This document shows, piece by piece, positions 51,550 to 60,702 of a DNA stretch of 64,000 nt. The translations under genes were made by a program, and so were the position numbers. Under the pieces are notes generated by a model. That model was not told the DNA's origin, did not search any database, and saw only the letters and a program-made list of their open reading frames with translations. Every line of letters starts with the position of its first letter. Positions within the stretch are counted from its first letter, which is position 1. The DNA is taken from assembly GCF_020515525.1 (NCBI RefSeq), contig NZ_JAIYEP010000001.1, positions 102,344-166,343 of the forward strand, given 5' to 3'. Source of the stretch: Rhodococcus yananensis. Lineage in GTDB: Bacteria; Actinomycetota; Actinomycetes; Mycobacteriales; Mycobacteriaceae.

Positions 51550-52857
51550 GTGACCGACACCACCGCGTCCACGCCCGCCGGCCCCGGCCGCGACCGACAG
51601 GGAGTCGTCTACCGCGACGGCGCGCTGGGCAGACGGCCCGCCGTGCCGACCTCGTTCGGTGAACTCGAACGTGCGGCGCGTCGCGCGAGTTCGGCACGGG
51701 CCTGGGCGTACGTCGCGGGCGGGGCCGGTGAGGGCCGGACGATGGTCGACAACCGGCGTGCCTTCGAACGGTGGTCGATCGTGCCACGGATGGCGCACGG
51801 CGTCACCGAACGCGACCTGAGCACCACCGTCGTGAACACCCGGTTGTCGGCACCGGTGATGTTGGCGCCGGTGGGTGCCGGCGCGTCGATGGCCCCGGAC
51901 AGCGACCTCTCGATCGCGCGGGCGGCCGCCGCGACCGGGGTGCCGTACATCTTCTCCAACCAGGGCTGCAATCCGATGGAGGACTGCGCCGCCGTGATGG
52001 GCGAGACGCCACGCTGGTTCCAGCTGTACTGGAGCGCCGACGAGGATCTCGTCGACAGCCTGCTCCGTCGCGCCGAGACGATCGGCGCCGAAGCGGTGGT
52101 CGTCACCCTCGACACGACATCGCTGGGCTGGCGTCCGCGGGACCTGGACCTCGGATCGTTGCCGTTCGCGAGGGGCGAGGGCATCGCCCAGTACACGTCG
52201 GATCCGCGGTTCCGCGACATCGTGCGGGCGCGGATCGACGCGGCGCGGGACGTGATCACCGAACGGCCCGAGGTCACGTTCGGGGCGATCCGCACCCTGC
52301 TGGCGATGACCCGCAACCATCCGGGTGGGTTCCTCGACAACCTGCGCTCCGCCGTGCCGCGCGCTGCCGCGGAGACGTTCCTCGACATCTACTCCAACCC
52401 GGGTCTGAGCTGGGAGCATCTGGCGACGCTGCGCGAACGCACGTCGCTGCCGATCGTGCTCAAGGGAATCCTGCATCCCGACGATGCCCGCCGTGCCGTC
52501 GATCTCGGTGTCGACGCCGTGGTGGTGTCGAATCACGGCGGACGTCAGATCGACGGGGCGATCGCGTCGCTCGATGCGCTGCTCGATATCCGGGCGGCGA
52601 TCGGACAGGAACCGACGCTGCTGCTCGACAGTGGAATACGCAGTGGCGCCGACGTCTTCGTCGCTCTCGCGCTCGGTGCGGACGCCGTGCTGCTGGGCCG
52701 CCCCTACATGTACGGGTTGGCGGTCGCGGGGCAACGCGGGGTCGAGGAGGTGATCCGCAACGTGATCGCCGAATTCGACCTCACCATGGCGCTGACCGGG
52801 GCGCGGTCGATCGCCGATCTCGACGAGCGGTTCGTCCGACCCAATCCGTCGTTCTGA
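51550..52857 (+). CDS. FMN-dependent alpha-hydroxyacid oxidase, lactate 2-monooxygenase type
   Basis: The 435-residue product is an FMN TIM barrel. His329 in VVSNHGGRQIDG is the catalytic base; LLDSGIRSGADV and LGADAVLLGRPYMYG bind the FMN phosphate. The block DTTSLGWRPRDLDLG followed by FARGEGIAQYTSDP is characteristic of mycobacterial lactate 2-monooxygenase, which turns lactate into acetate and CO2. The protein is about 40 residues longer than the M. smegmatis enzyme at the N-terminus. A PanE-like gene follows by 17 bases. Confidence 0.85.
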   Translation: MTDTTASTPAGPGRDRQGVVYRDGALGRRPAVPTSFGELERAARRASSARAWAYVAGGAGEGRTMVDNRRAFERWSIVPRMAHGVTERDLSTTVVNTRLSAPVMLAPVGAGASMAPDSDLSIARAAAATGVPYIFSNQGCNPMEDCAAVMGETPRWFQLYWSADEDLVDSLLRRAETIGAEAVVVTLDTTSLGWRPRDLDLGSLPFARGEGIAQYTSDPRFRDIVRARIDAARDVITERPEVTFGAIRTLLAMTRNHPGGFLDNLRSAVPRAAAETFLDIYSNPGLSWEHLATLRERTSLPIVLKGILHPDDARRAVDLGVDAVVVSNHGGRQIDGAIASLDALLDIRAAIGQEPTLLLDSGIRSGADVFVALALGADAVLLGRPYMYGLAVAGQRGVEEVIRNVIAEFDLTMALTGARSIADLDERFVRPNPSF

Positions 52858-52874
52858 GAAGGGATCTGCGGTAG

Positions 52875-53870
52875 ATGTCCACAATCGTGGTGTACGGGGC
52901 CGGCAGTGTCGGCTGTCATATCGGGGGCCGACTGGCCGGGGCGGGTGCCGACGTCGTGTTCGTCGGGCGGCAGCGGATCGCGGAGGAGGTGCGTGAGCAC
53001 GGCCTGCACCTGACGGATCTGGACGGCAACGCCGTGCGGGTCGCCTCCGTCGACTACCGCACGGACCCGGCCGTGGTCGCCGACGCGTCGCTGGTACTGG
53101 TGACCGTGAAATCCGCTGCGACACCGGACGTGGCCGCGGTGCTGGCTCCGCTGCTGCGCGACGACGCGGTCGTCGTCAGCCTGCAGAACGGTCTCGCCAA
53201 CGCGGCGGTGCTGGGCGAGCGGATCGACCGGCCTGTCCTGACGGGCATGGTGCCGTTCAACGTCGTCGCGCAGGGCGCCGGACGATTCCACCGGGGCTCG
53301 GAGGGGGACGTCGAGGTCGAGGACAGCGACCTGCTCACCCCGTATCTGCCGGTGTTCGCCGCGGCCGGTCTGCCGTTGACGCTCCGATCGGACATGGCTG
53401 CGGTGCTGTGGGCGAAGCTGCTGCTGAACCTCAACAACCCGGTCAACGCGTTGTCGGGTATTCCGCTGAAGGACGAACTGTCGCAACGCGACTACCGGCG
53501 CTGTGTCGCTGCCGCGCAACGGGAGGCGCTGGCGGTGGGGCGGCGCGCGGGACGGGTGCCGGCGCGCCTCACCCCGCTGCCGCCCGCATGGATTCCGCGT
53601 CTGCTCACGGTGCCCGACGCCGTGTTCCGCACCGTTGCGTCGTCCATGCTGGCGATCGACCCGCACGCCCGGTCGTCGATGTGGGAGGACCTCGAGGCCG
53701 GTCGTGTCACCGAGGTCGACTGGATCAACGGCGAGGTCGTGCGGATCGGCCGCGAACTCGGCGTCGCGACACCCGTCAACGAGAAGCTGATCGCGTTGAT
53801 CCGTGACGCCGAGCGCGGTGGACGGCGCGATTGGACGGGCCCGGAGTTGCTGAGCGCGTTGACCGCCTGA
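52875..53870 (+). CDS. ketopantoate reductase family protein
   Basis: The 331-residue product has the ApbA/PanE Rossmann motif VYGAGSVGCHIGGRL, LQNGLANAAVLGERI, the catalytic-Lys block LWAKLLLNLNNPVNALSG and the C-terminal SSMWEDLEAGRVTEVDWINGEVV with the usual Glu. PanE reduces ketopantoate to pantoate with NADPH. Its operon with an alpha-hydroxyacid oxidase is not typical of pantothenate genes, so the substrate may be another 2-ketoacid. Confidence 0.87.
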   Translation: MSTIVVYGAGSVGCHIGGRLAGAGADVVFVGRQRIAEEVREHGLHLTDLDGNAVRVASVDYRTDPAVVADASLVLVTVKSAATPDVAAVLAPLLRDDAVVVSLQNGLANAAVLGERIDRPVLTGMVPFNVVAQGAGRFHRGSEGDVEVEDSDLLTPYLPVFAAAGLPLTLRSDMAAVLWAKLLLNLNNPVNALSGIPLKDELSQRDYRRCVAAAQREALAVGRRAGRVPARLTPLPPAWIPRLLTVPDAVFRTVASSMLAIDPHARSSMWEDLEAGRVTEVDWINGEVVRIGRELGVATPVNEKLIALIRDAERGGRRDWTGPELLSALTA

Positions 53871-53876
53871 CTCGGT

Positions 53877-54524
53877 TCAGTTGCGACGCAGCAACACGAT
53901 CGTGTCGGTGAGGACGGCCCGTGTGCCGTCGGGGCCGACGGCGTCCCGGTCGCGGGTCTCTGCGAGCACGGTGTCCCAGGCCGCGGGGTCGAGGGCGAGT
54001 TCGTCGATCTCCTCCTGCGGGCTCAGGAACCGGTGGTCACCGTGGTCTTCCGCGTCGCGGTCGGGGACGGTCGCCCACGGCGGGAACGCGGCATGTCCGA
54101 TGAGCAGGAGGTGCCCGCCGGAGGCGACGAGGTCGGCTGCGTCGCGCAGCACCCGGGTGCGGGGGAACTCGACGGGTGAGTGCAGGAACGACGCGGTGAC
54201 CAGGTCGTACGCACCGTTCCCCCGCCAGGTCGCGAGGTCGGCGGCGATGAACTCCGCCCGGTCGTCGGGGACGCCCGCGGCCCGGGCGGCGTCCGCGGCG
54301 CGGCGCACCGCGGTGGGTGAGAGGTCGACGCCGGTCACCGCCCAGCCGCGTGCTGCGAGCCATACGGAATCGCCGCCTTCGCCGCAGCCGAGGTCGAGTG
54401 CGCGGCCGACGGGCAGGTCGGCGACGACTTCGACGAGGACGGCGTTGGGTCGGCCGGACCAGAGACCGTCGGCGTCGGCGTAGCGGGCTTCCCAGAATTC
54501 GGCGGGTGTGGGGTTGTCGGACAT
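53877..54524 (-). CDS. class I SAM-dependent methyltransferase
   Basis: The 215-residue product opens with NPTPAEFWEARYADADGLWSGRPN and has motif I ALDLGCGEGGDSVWLA, motif II GVDLS and motif III EFIAADLATW. This pattern resembles tellurite-resistance/thiopurine methyltransferase-like proteins (TehB, Tpmt). The substrate is unknown. ATG 54524 follows GAGGAGCC. It converges with the PanE-like gene, six bases apart. Confidence 0.85.
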   Translation of the reverse strand: MSDNPTPAEFWEARYADADGLWSGRPNAVLVEVVADLPVGRALDLGCGEGGDSVWLAARGWAVTGVDLSPTAVRRAADAARAAGVPDDRAEFIAADLATWRGNGAYDLVTASFLHSPVEFPRTRVLRDAADLVASGGHLLLIGHAAFPPWATVPDRDAEDHGDHRFLSPQEEIDELALDPAAWDTVLAETRDRDAVGPDGTRAVLTDTIVLLRRN

Positions 54525-54745
54525 CGGCTGGCTCCTCGACGGGGGTGGGTTCACCGTCGATGATGCTGTGCGGGGCCGACACGTGATCGGGCGGCCTCGG
54601 GTCGGTCGGCGATCCGGACGGGGAGCGCCCGGACTCGGTGGGCGCATCTCGGCGAGTTCGCGATCTACCGCGCACCGCGGCGGTGTGTGTGGTCCGATGT
54701 GAGGGTTGCCGTTCGTCGAGACGAGTCCAGTGGAGGAGAACGACG

Positions 54746-55261
54746 GTGCGATTGTCCGGAATATTCACTGCGGCTGCGATTTCCGCCGTGGTCGCGCTCG
54801 GTCCCGTGTTCGCAGTACCGGCTGCTGCGGAACCTGCACCGGTGCCCGTCGACACACTCACGTTCGCGTTGCCGGCCGTCGGTGGTCTCGAAGCCGGGCC
54901 GGCGGGGGTGCCGGGCGGATCGTTCAGGCCGGTGCTGGTCACGGCGTCCCCGGAATCCGCGGGGTCGGTGCGGTTCTCGGTGCCGGATCCGGCGCCGTAC
55001 TACTACCAGTACCACTACCGCCATCTGGCGGTGGACTGGCGCAACCTGCAGACCGGTGCGACGGGGCGGGTGGCGCTGAGGCACTGGCAGACGATGAACC
55101 CGGTCGAGGACCGGTACGCGGAGAACCTGCCCACTTCCGCGACGGCCGACACCGGTTCCGGTCCGGTGGTCGCGACGGTCACGGTGCTGCGGGACCAGTG
55201 GGAGGCGCCGCCCACGGTGATCAGTGTGATTCCGGGTGTCTCCGCGATCCTTGTCCCGTGA
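54746..55261 (+). CDS. secreted protein of unknown function
   Basis: The 171-residue product has a Sec signal (residues 1-28, ending VPAAA before EPAPVPVD) and a mature domain without Cys. Its motif PYYYQYHYRHLAVDWRNLQTGATG includes a run of Tyr and His, followed by a beta-rich C-terminus. I know no function. GTG 54746 follows GGAGGAG. It resembles small exported proteins common in mycolata. Confidence 0.7.
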   Translation: MRLSGIFTAAAISAVVALGPVFAVPAAAEPAPVPVDTLTFALPAVGGLEAGPAGVPGGSFRPVLVTASPESAGSVRFSVPDPAPYYYQYHYRHLAVDWRNLQTGATGRVALRHWQTMNPVEDRYAENLPTSATADTGSGPVVATVTVLRDQWEAPPTVISVIPGVSAILVP

Positions 55262-55330
55262 CGGCTCGGCCCCCGTGACGACTCGGTCCCGTGACGACTC
55301 GGCCCCGTGACGACGCCGTTCCGTGACCGG
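55255..55330 (+). repeat. 16-17 bp tandem repeats
   Basis: The unit CCCGTGACGACTCGG occurs in four to five copies starting near 55255, 55272, 55288, 55304 and 55319, with decay at both ends. The first copy contains the TGA stop of the secreted-protein gene. It fills the gap between convergent genes. Confidence 0.75.
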
Positions 55331-55344
55331 GCGGTGGTGGTCGC

Positions 55345-56268
55345 TCACGCGGTCCGGACCGTCGCCGTTCCGTCGAACACCGCCGCGCCGTGACCGTTCG
55401 TGGTGGTGACGGCGACGTCCGCGACCGTGCCCTGCGTGTCGTCGTACACGTCGGTCACGCGGGCGCGCGCGGTGAGCGTGTCGCCGGGCCACACCTGCCC
55501 GGTGATGCGCCCGCCGAAGGCGAGTACTCGTTCGTGGCCGACGACGTCGGTGACGGCGCGTCCGCTCATACCCATCGTGTACATGCCGTGCGCGAACACC
55601 CCGGGGTAGCCGCGCCGGCGGGCGTACACGTCGTCGCAGTGCAGGGGGTGGAAATCGCCGGAGGCACCCGCGTACATCGCGATCGTGGCGGGGGTGACCT
55701 CGTCGATCAGCGGGATCGTCCAGTGCTGCCCGACCGCGACGACATCCGCGGGCGGTGTCCCGGTTCCGCGCGGTGTGCGTGACGGGTCGGTGCCGGGTGC
55801 GGCAGCACGGGACGTCGGGTCGGGTCGGCGTTCGACCGCGGCCTGCACCCATCGGGTTTCGACGACGAGTCGGCCCGTCGGATCGTGAAAGTGGAGGTGG
55901 GTCTCCGAGAACGTCATCGTTCCCGCGCGGCGCCCGGTCTTCTGCCAGCTGCCGCCCGGTCGCCGGGTGACGGTGAGCCGGTCGCCGGTGCGGACGGGGC
56001 GATGGAACACGAAGTGCTGTTCGGTGTGGAAGCCCACCGGTTGCGTGGGGCTGGGCTCCTGCGTGCCCGCCCACGACGATCCCGGACGCGGTCGCCGCGC
56101 GTGGTCGGGGTCGAAATGGTCGGCGGCCATCAGGAAGGTGGGTGGGGCAACCAGCGTGTCCGGGCCGGTCGCCGACAATCGGTCGACGTCGTAGAACGCC
56201 GCGGTGCGGTCGCCGACCGCGCGCGCGAACTGCATGACGTGGGAGCCGTGCACCACCAGCGTGTACAT
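55345..56268 (-). CDS. fused MaoC/FAS1-type double-hotdog dehydratase
   Basis: The 307-residue product has an N-terminal degenerate hotdog with GSHVMQFARAVGD, a Pro-rich linker, and a C-terminal MaoC domain. The hydratase-2 motif there is AGASGDFHPLHCDDVYA, with Asp and His as catalytic pair, followed by VFAHGMYTMGM. Such enzymes hydrate enoyl-CoA or dehydrate 3-hydroxyacyl thioesters. AGGAAGATC precedes the ATG. It lies 17 bases after the broken quinone-reductase gene and was probably its operon partner. Confidence 0.83.
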   Translation of the reverse strand: MYTLVVHGSHVMQFARAVGDRTAAFYDVDRLSATGPDTLVAPPTFLMAADHFDPDHARRPRPGSSWAGTQEPSPTQPVGFHTEQHFVFHRPVRTGDRLTVTRRPGGSWQKTGRRAGTMTFSETHLHFHDPTGRLVVETRWVQAAVERRPDPTSRAAAPGTDPSRTPRGTGTPPADVVAVGQHWTIPLIDEVTPATIAMYAGASGDFHPLHCDDVYARRRGYPGVFAHGMYTMGMSGRAVTDVVGHERVLAFGGRITGQVWPGDTLTARARVTDVYDDTQGTVADVAVTTTNGHGAAVFDGTATVRTA

Positions 56269-56285
56269 GTGATCTTCCTGTCGGA

Positions 56286-57258
56286 TCAGAGCGAGAGAAC
56301 GATCTTGCCGAAGAAGTCGGACGATTCCATCAGCTCGTGTGCCGCCGCGACGTCGTCGAGGGGAAACACCGAGTGCACCTCGGGGACGACGAGACCGCGC
56401 TCGACGAGGCCGAGCAGTCCGATCACCACCTCCCGTACCCGGCGCTCGTCGGGCCTGCCCACCCCGAGGATCGACAGGCCCTTTTCGAACACCCGGCCCA
56501 GGTGCAGTTCCGCGAGGTGGCCGGCGGTCACCCCGGTCGTGACGTATCGGCCGAACGGGCGCAGGGACCGGATCGCCGCGGAGAACACGGGTGCCCCCAC
56601 GTGATCGAGGACCACGTGTACGCCCAGGCCGCAGGTGAGTTCGCGGACGCGTCCGGCGATGTCCCTCGGTGCGGTGGTCGACGACGGCGTCGGCGCCCAG
56701 CTCGAGTGCCCGACCGAACTTCCCGGGCCGACCCACCGTGGTGAGGACACGGCAGCCGGTGGCGCGGGCGATCTGGATCCCGAAGCTCCCGACGCCGCTG
56801 CCGCCGGCGACGACCAGGACGTCCTCGCCGGGCCGGATCGCGGCGCGGTTCACGAGCGCGTCGTAGGCGCTGCGACCGGCGGTCGGTAGCGCGGCGGCCT
56901 GCTCGAACGAGCACGCCCCGGGTTTCGGGAAGGTCCACACGGCCGGCGCGACCGCGAACTCCGAGTGCGCACCGCGGCGTCCGATCGCGACCACGTCGGT
57001 GCCGGGAGCCAGCTCCGGGTACGTGCGCGCGGCGACGTCCCCGAGGGCGACGACGGTGCCGGCCATGTCGCGTCCGCCGATGTGCGGTGGTGTCACCCGC
57101 ATGCCGTGGGAGCCCTCCCGCCAGTACACGTCGACGCGGTCGAGTGCGGCGGCCCGCACCCGGATCAGGACGTCGGTGGGCCCGGGGGCCGGGGCGGGTA
57201 GCTCGTCGACACGTAGAACGTCGACACTGCCCTGTTCGGTGTGGAAGGCGGCGCGAAC
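56286..57258 (-). pseudogene. NADPH:quinone reductase/zinc-type alcohol dehydrogenase, frameshifted and lacking a start codon
   Basis: The N-terminal part (RAAFHTEQGSVDVLRVDELP, VGSFGIQIARATG and onward) reads in one frame to ADAVVDHRTE. At 56663-56665 the coding-strand GGG shifts the frame, and the rest (DIAGRVRELTCGLGVHVVLD through HELMESSDFFGKIVLSL) continues in another. Removing one G restores DHRTEDIAGRV. Where a start is expected after AGGAGG, the codon is GTT (57256-57258). Two lesions in one gene suggest decay; a single sequencing error would not explain both. The medium-chain dehydrogenase fold is otherwise complete. Confidence 0.7.
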
Positions 57259-57387
57259 GGGTGTCCTCCTGCGTGTCGGGGTGGGGCGTCCTCGGGGCCA
57301 CCCGAATTCCCTATTACGTTACATGTCAACTCGTTATATAGGAGCGGGTGGTAAGTCCTCGACCCCGGGGCCGGTCGTCGTCTCGGA

Positions 57388-57393
57388 TAGCAT
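57388..57393 (+). promoter_or_regulatory. -10 element TAGCAT before emb
   Basis: The hexamer lies eight bases before GTG 57402, giving little or no leader. The 140-base gap to the divergent pseudogene is AT-rich near 57308-57342. Confidence 0.4.
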
Positions 57394-57401
57394 CGAGCGG
57401 C

Positions 57402-60400
57402 GTGACCGACACCGACATCGCCGCCGACCACCCGAGACCGCCGGAGGTGACGCCACCCGCTGCATCGTCCGGGCCCGCGGCGACACGGGCGCGGATGCTC
57501 GCTCTGATCTGCGCGTCGATCGGTGTCCTCGCTGCTCTCGCCGTCCCGTTCCTGCCGGTCACACAGACACAGGCATCGATCTCGTGGCCGCAGGCGGGCA
57601 GCACCGCCAGCGTCACCGCGCCGCTGGTGACCTACGCCCCCGTCGACCTCGACATCGCCGTCCCGTGTGAGATCGCGCAGACCGCGACGGGTACCACGAT
57701 CGTCTCGACCTCCCCGCCGGGTGCACCCGACGCCGAGCGCTACGGACTGGTTGCGCGGGTCACCGCGGGGGACGACCGTCCCGCGACGCTCGAGGTGATC
57801 TCCCGGAACATGATGCTGGCGTCCGTCCCCGTCGACGACCTGTCGGGTGCCGGGTGCGCAGTGACCGTGCACTTCACCCCGGAACGGACGGTCGCCGCGG
57901 TCACCGGTTCGGCCGGCGCCGACACCGAGCAGGTGTTCGATCGTGATCTGCGTCCGCAGATGGTCGGTGTGTTCACCGGACTCGACGGTGACCTGCCCGA
58001 CGGTCTGTCGGTCACCGCGGACCTCGACACCCGGTTCACGTCGTCGCCCACCTGGATCAAACTCGTCGCGATGATCGTCGCGGTCCTCGCGACGATCGTG
58101 TCGCTGTGGTCGCTGCACCGGCTCGACGCCCTCGACGGCCGCCGGTCACGCCGGATCCTTCCGGCGTCCTGGTGGTCGTTCCGGCCGGTCGACGCCGTGG
58201 TCGTCGGCACCCTGCTCGTGTGGCACATCATCGGCGCGAACACCGCCGACGACGGCTATCAGCTGGGCATGGCCCGCGCGGCCGACGAGGCCGGGTACAT
58301 GGCGAACTACTTCCGCTGGTTCGGTGTCCCCGAGGCCCCGTTCGGTACCCCCTTCTACGACGTGCTCGCGCTCATGACCCACGTGTCCACGGCCAGCGTG
58401 TGGATGCGTCTGCCCGCCCTCGCCGCGGGTCTGCTCACATGGTGGGTGATCAGCCGTGAGGTCGCGCCGCGGATCGGTGCCGCGGTGCGGCGCACGTCGA
58501 TCCCGCTGTGGACGGGCGCGCTGGTGTTCCTCGCGTTCTGGTTGCCGTTCAACAACGGGTTGCGGCCCGAGCCGATCGTCGCGGCCGGTGTGCTGCTGAC
58601 CTGGTGCTCGGTGGAACGCGCTGTCGCGACACGCCGGTTGCTGCCCGCCGCGGTCGCGGTCCTCGTCGGAGCGATCACCGTCACCGCGGGGCCGTCCGGC
58701 ATCATCTGTTTCGCCGCGTTGATCGCCGGCGCCCGGCCCATCGCCCGTATCGTGCTGGACCGCGGCCGGCAGTTCGGTTTCGTGGTGGTGCTCGCCCCGA
58801 TCGTCGCCGCCGGCACCGTCATCCTCGCCGCGGTGTTCGCCGACCAGACCCTGGCGGCCGTCCTCGAGATGCAGAAGACGCACGCGGTCGGCCCGAACGT
58901 GCCGTGGTTCCAGGAGTACCTGCGCTACCAGTATCTGCTGCAGGTCACCGTCGACGGGTCGCTGTCGCGTCGATTCGCGGTGTTCACGATGATCCTGTGC
59001 CTGGTCACCGCGATCGTCGCGATGCTCCGCCGCGGCGGGCACATCCCCGGAACGGCGCAGGGGCCGACCCGACGGCTGGTCGGCATCACCCTCGGCGCGC
59101 TCGTCCTGATGATGTTCGCGCCCACCAAATGGACGCACCACTTCGGTATCTACGCGGGTCTGGCGGGTGCGCTCGCGATCGTCGCCGCCGTGGCCGTCGC
59201 CCCGGCGGTCCTCCGGTCGCGCCGCAACCGCGCGCTCTTCGCCGCCGCCGTGTCGTTCACCCTGACGATGTCGTTCATCGGCCCCAACGGCTGGTGGTAC
59301 GTGTCCAGCTACGGGGTGCCGTGGTGGGACAAGCCGCCGTCCGTCGCCGGTTTCGGGTTCTCCACCGTGTTCTTCGGGCTCACGGTTCTCGCGCTGCTGC
59401 TCGCCGCGTGGTGGCACATCCACCCGGTGGCCAACACGCGCACCGACACGCCGTCGCGACTGTGGGCGATCCCGCCGTTGACGGTCGCGGCCGCGGCGAT
59501 GGTGCTCTTCGAGGTGCTCTCGCTCGCGAAGGGCGCCGTCGCCCAGTACCCCGCGTACTCGGTGGCCCGATCCAACCTCGATGCGCTGACCGGTTCGTCC
59601 TGTGGGCTGGCGAACGATGCGCTGCTCGAGATGGATCCGAACGCCGGGATGCTCACACCGCTCGGCGGTGATCTCGCGGCGGCGCTCGCCGTGTCCGGGG
59701 ACGACCGGTTCACCCCGGACGGGGTCGCGAACGATCTGTCGGCGGACGACGAGAGTGCGGGTGCGGGCACCGCGAACACCGTCGACGGTGACTCGGCGAC
59801 GACCTCGGGCACCGCGGGCACCGAGGGCGGTGTCGGACGGGTCGGCGCCAACGGCAGCCGTGTCGCCCTGCCGTTCGGGCTCGACCCGGCCACGACGCCG
59901 GTCCTCGGCAGCCACGGCAGCGGAACGGGGCGGGTCACCACCGACTGGTACCGCCTGCCGGATCCGGACGCCACCGGTTCGCGCGGCGACATCGTGTCGA
60001 TCGCGGCGGCCGGCCGGATCTTCACCGTCGACGCGGACGGCGTCGAGACGTACGGCCAGAGTCTGCGTCTCGAGTACGGCACCGTGGACGGATCCGGCTC
60101 CGTCGCGGTGCTCGGATCGGAGTTGCCGATCGACATCGGGCCGACCCCGTCGTGGCGGAACCTGCGGGTGCCGCTCGACCGGCTGCCCGCCGAGGCCGAC
60201 GCGGTGCGCATCGTCGCGGTCGACCACGACATCGCGCCGGAGCAGTGGCTCGCGTTCACCCCACCGCGGGTGCCGCGGACCCAGACCGTGCAGGAGGTGC
60301 TGGGAACCGACACGCCGGTGCTGCTCGACTGGGCCGTCGGCCTGAACTTCCCGTGCCAGGACCAGATGCTGCACAGCAACGGTGTCGCCGAGATCCCCGA

Positions 60401-60665
60401 GTTCCGGATCCTGCCCGACCGGGTCGGCGCGACCTCCACCAACCAGTGGCAGGACCACCACGGCGGCGGCCCCCTCGGCTGGACCGACATGCTGCTCGGA
60501 GGCCGCACCATCGCGTCCTACCTCGACGGCGACTGGGATCGGGACTGGGGTTCGGTGGAACAGTTCACGCTGCGGGGCGAGTCCGCGGAACCCGCCAGGA
60601 TCGACACCGAGTCGATCACCCGATCGGGACTGTGGTCACCGGGGCACATCAACATCGCGTACTGA
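57402..60665 (+). CDS. Emb-type arabinosyltransferase
   Basis: The 1087-residue product has an N-terminal membrane helix, a first periplasmic domain (residues about 50-200), a bundle of 13 or so membrane helices and a C-terminal carbohydrate-binding region. The DDGYQ motif near residue 282 (GANTADDGYQLGMAR) carries the catalytic acidic pair of GT53 enzymes. Emb proteins add arabinose from decaprenyl-phosphoryl-arabinose to arabinogalactan or lipoarabinomannan and are the target of ethambutol. EmbA, EmbB and EmbC cannot be told apart here. It stands without other emb genes in the window. Confidence 0.93.
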   Translation: MTDTDIAADHPRPPEVTPPAASSGPAATRARMLALICASIGVLAALAVPFLPVTQTQASISWPQAGSTASVTAPLVTYAPVDLDIAVPCEIAQTATGTTIVSTSPPGAPDAERYGLVARVTAGDDRPATLEVISRNMMLASVPVDDLSGAGCAVTVHFTPERTVAAVTGSAGADTEQVFDRDLRPQMVGVFTGLDGDLPDGLSVTADLDTRFTSSPTWIKLVAMIVAVLATIVSLWSLHRLDALDGRRSRRILPASWWSFRPVDAVVVGTLLVWHIIGANTADDGYQLGMARAADEAGYMANYFRWFGVPEAPFGTPFYDVLALMTHVSTASVWMRLPALAAGLLTWWVISREVAPRIGAAVRRTSIPLWTGALVFLAFWLPFNNGLRPEPIVAAGVLLTWCSVERAVATRRLLPAAVAVLVGAITVTAGPSGIICFAALIAGARPIARIVLDRGRQFGFVVVLAPIVAAGTVILAAVFADQTLAAVLEMQKTHAVGPNVPWFQEYLRYQYLLQVTVDGSLSRRFAVFTMILCLVTAIVAMLRRGGHIPGTAQGPTRRLVGITLGALVLMMFAPTKWTHHFGIYAGLAGALAIVAAVAVAPAVLRSRRNRALFAAAVSFTLTMSFIGPNGWWYVSSYGVPWWDKPPSVAGFGFSTVFFGLTVLALLLAAWWHIHPVANTRTDTPSRLWAIPPLTVAAAAMVLFEVLSLAKGAVAQYPAYSVARSNLDALTGSSCGLANDALLEMDPNAGMLTPLGGDLAAALAVSGDDRFTPDGVANDLSADDESAGAGTANTVDGDSATTSGTAGTEGGVGRVGANGSRVALPFGLDPATTPVLGSHGSGTGRVTTDWYRLPDPDATGSRGDIVSIAAAGRIFTVDADGVETYGQSLRLEYGTVDGSGSVAVLGSELPIDIGPTPSWRNLRVPLDRLPAEADAVRIVAVDHDIAPEQWLAFTPPRVPRTQTVQEVLGTDTPVLLDWAVGLNFPCQDQMLHSNGVAEIPEFRILPDRVGATSTNQWQDHHGGGPLGWTDMLLGGRTIASYLDGDWDRDWGSVEQFTLRGESAEPARIDTESITRSGLWSPGHINIAY

Positions 60666-60702
60666 TCGGCACGTGCGTGGTCCGGATGCGGATCCGGTCG
60701 GC

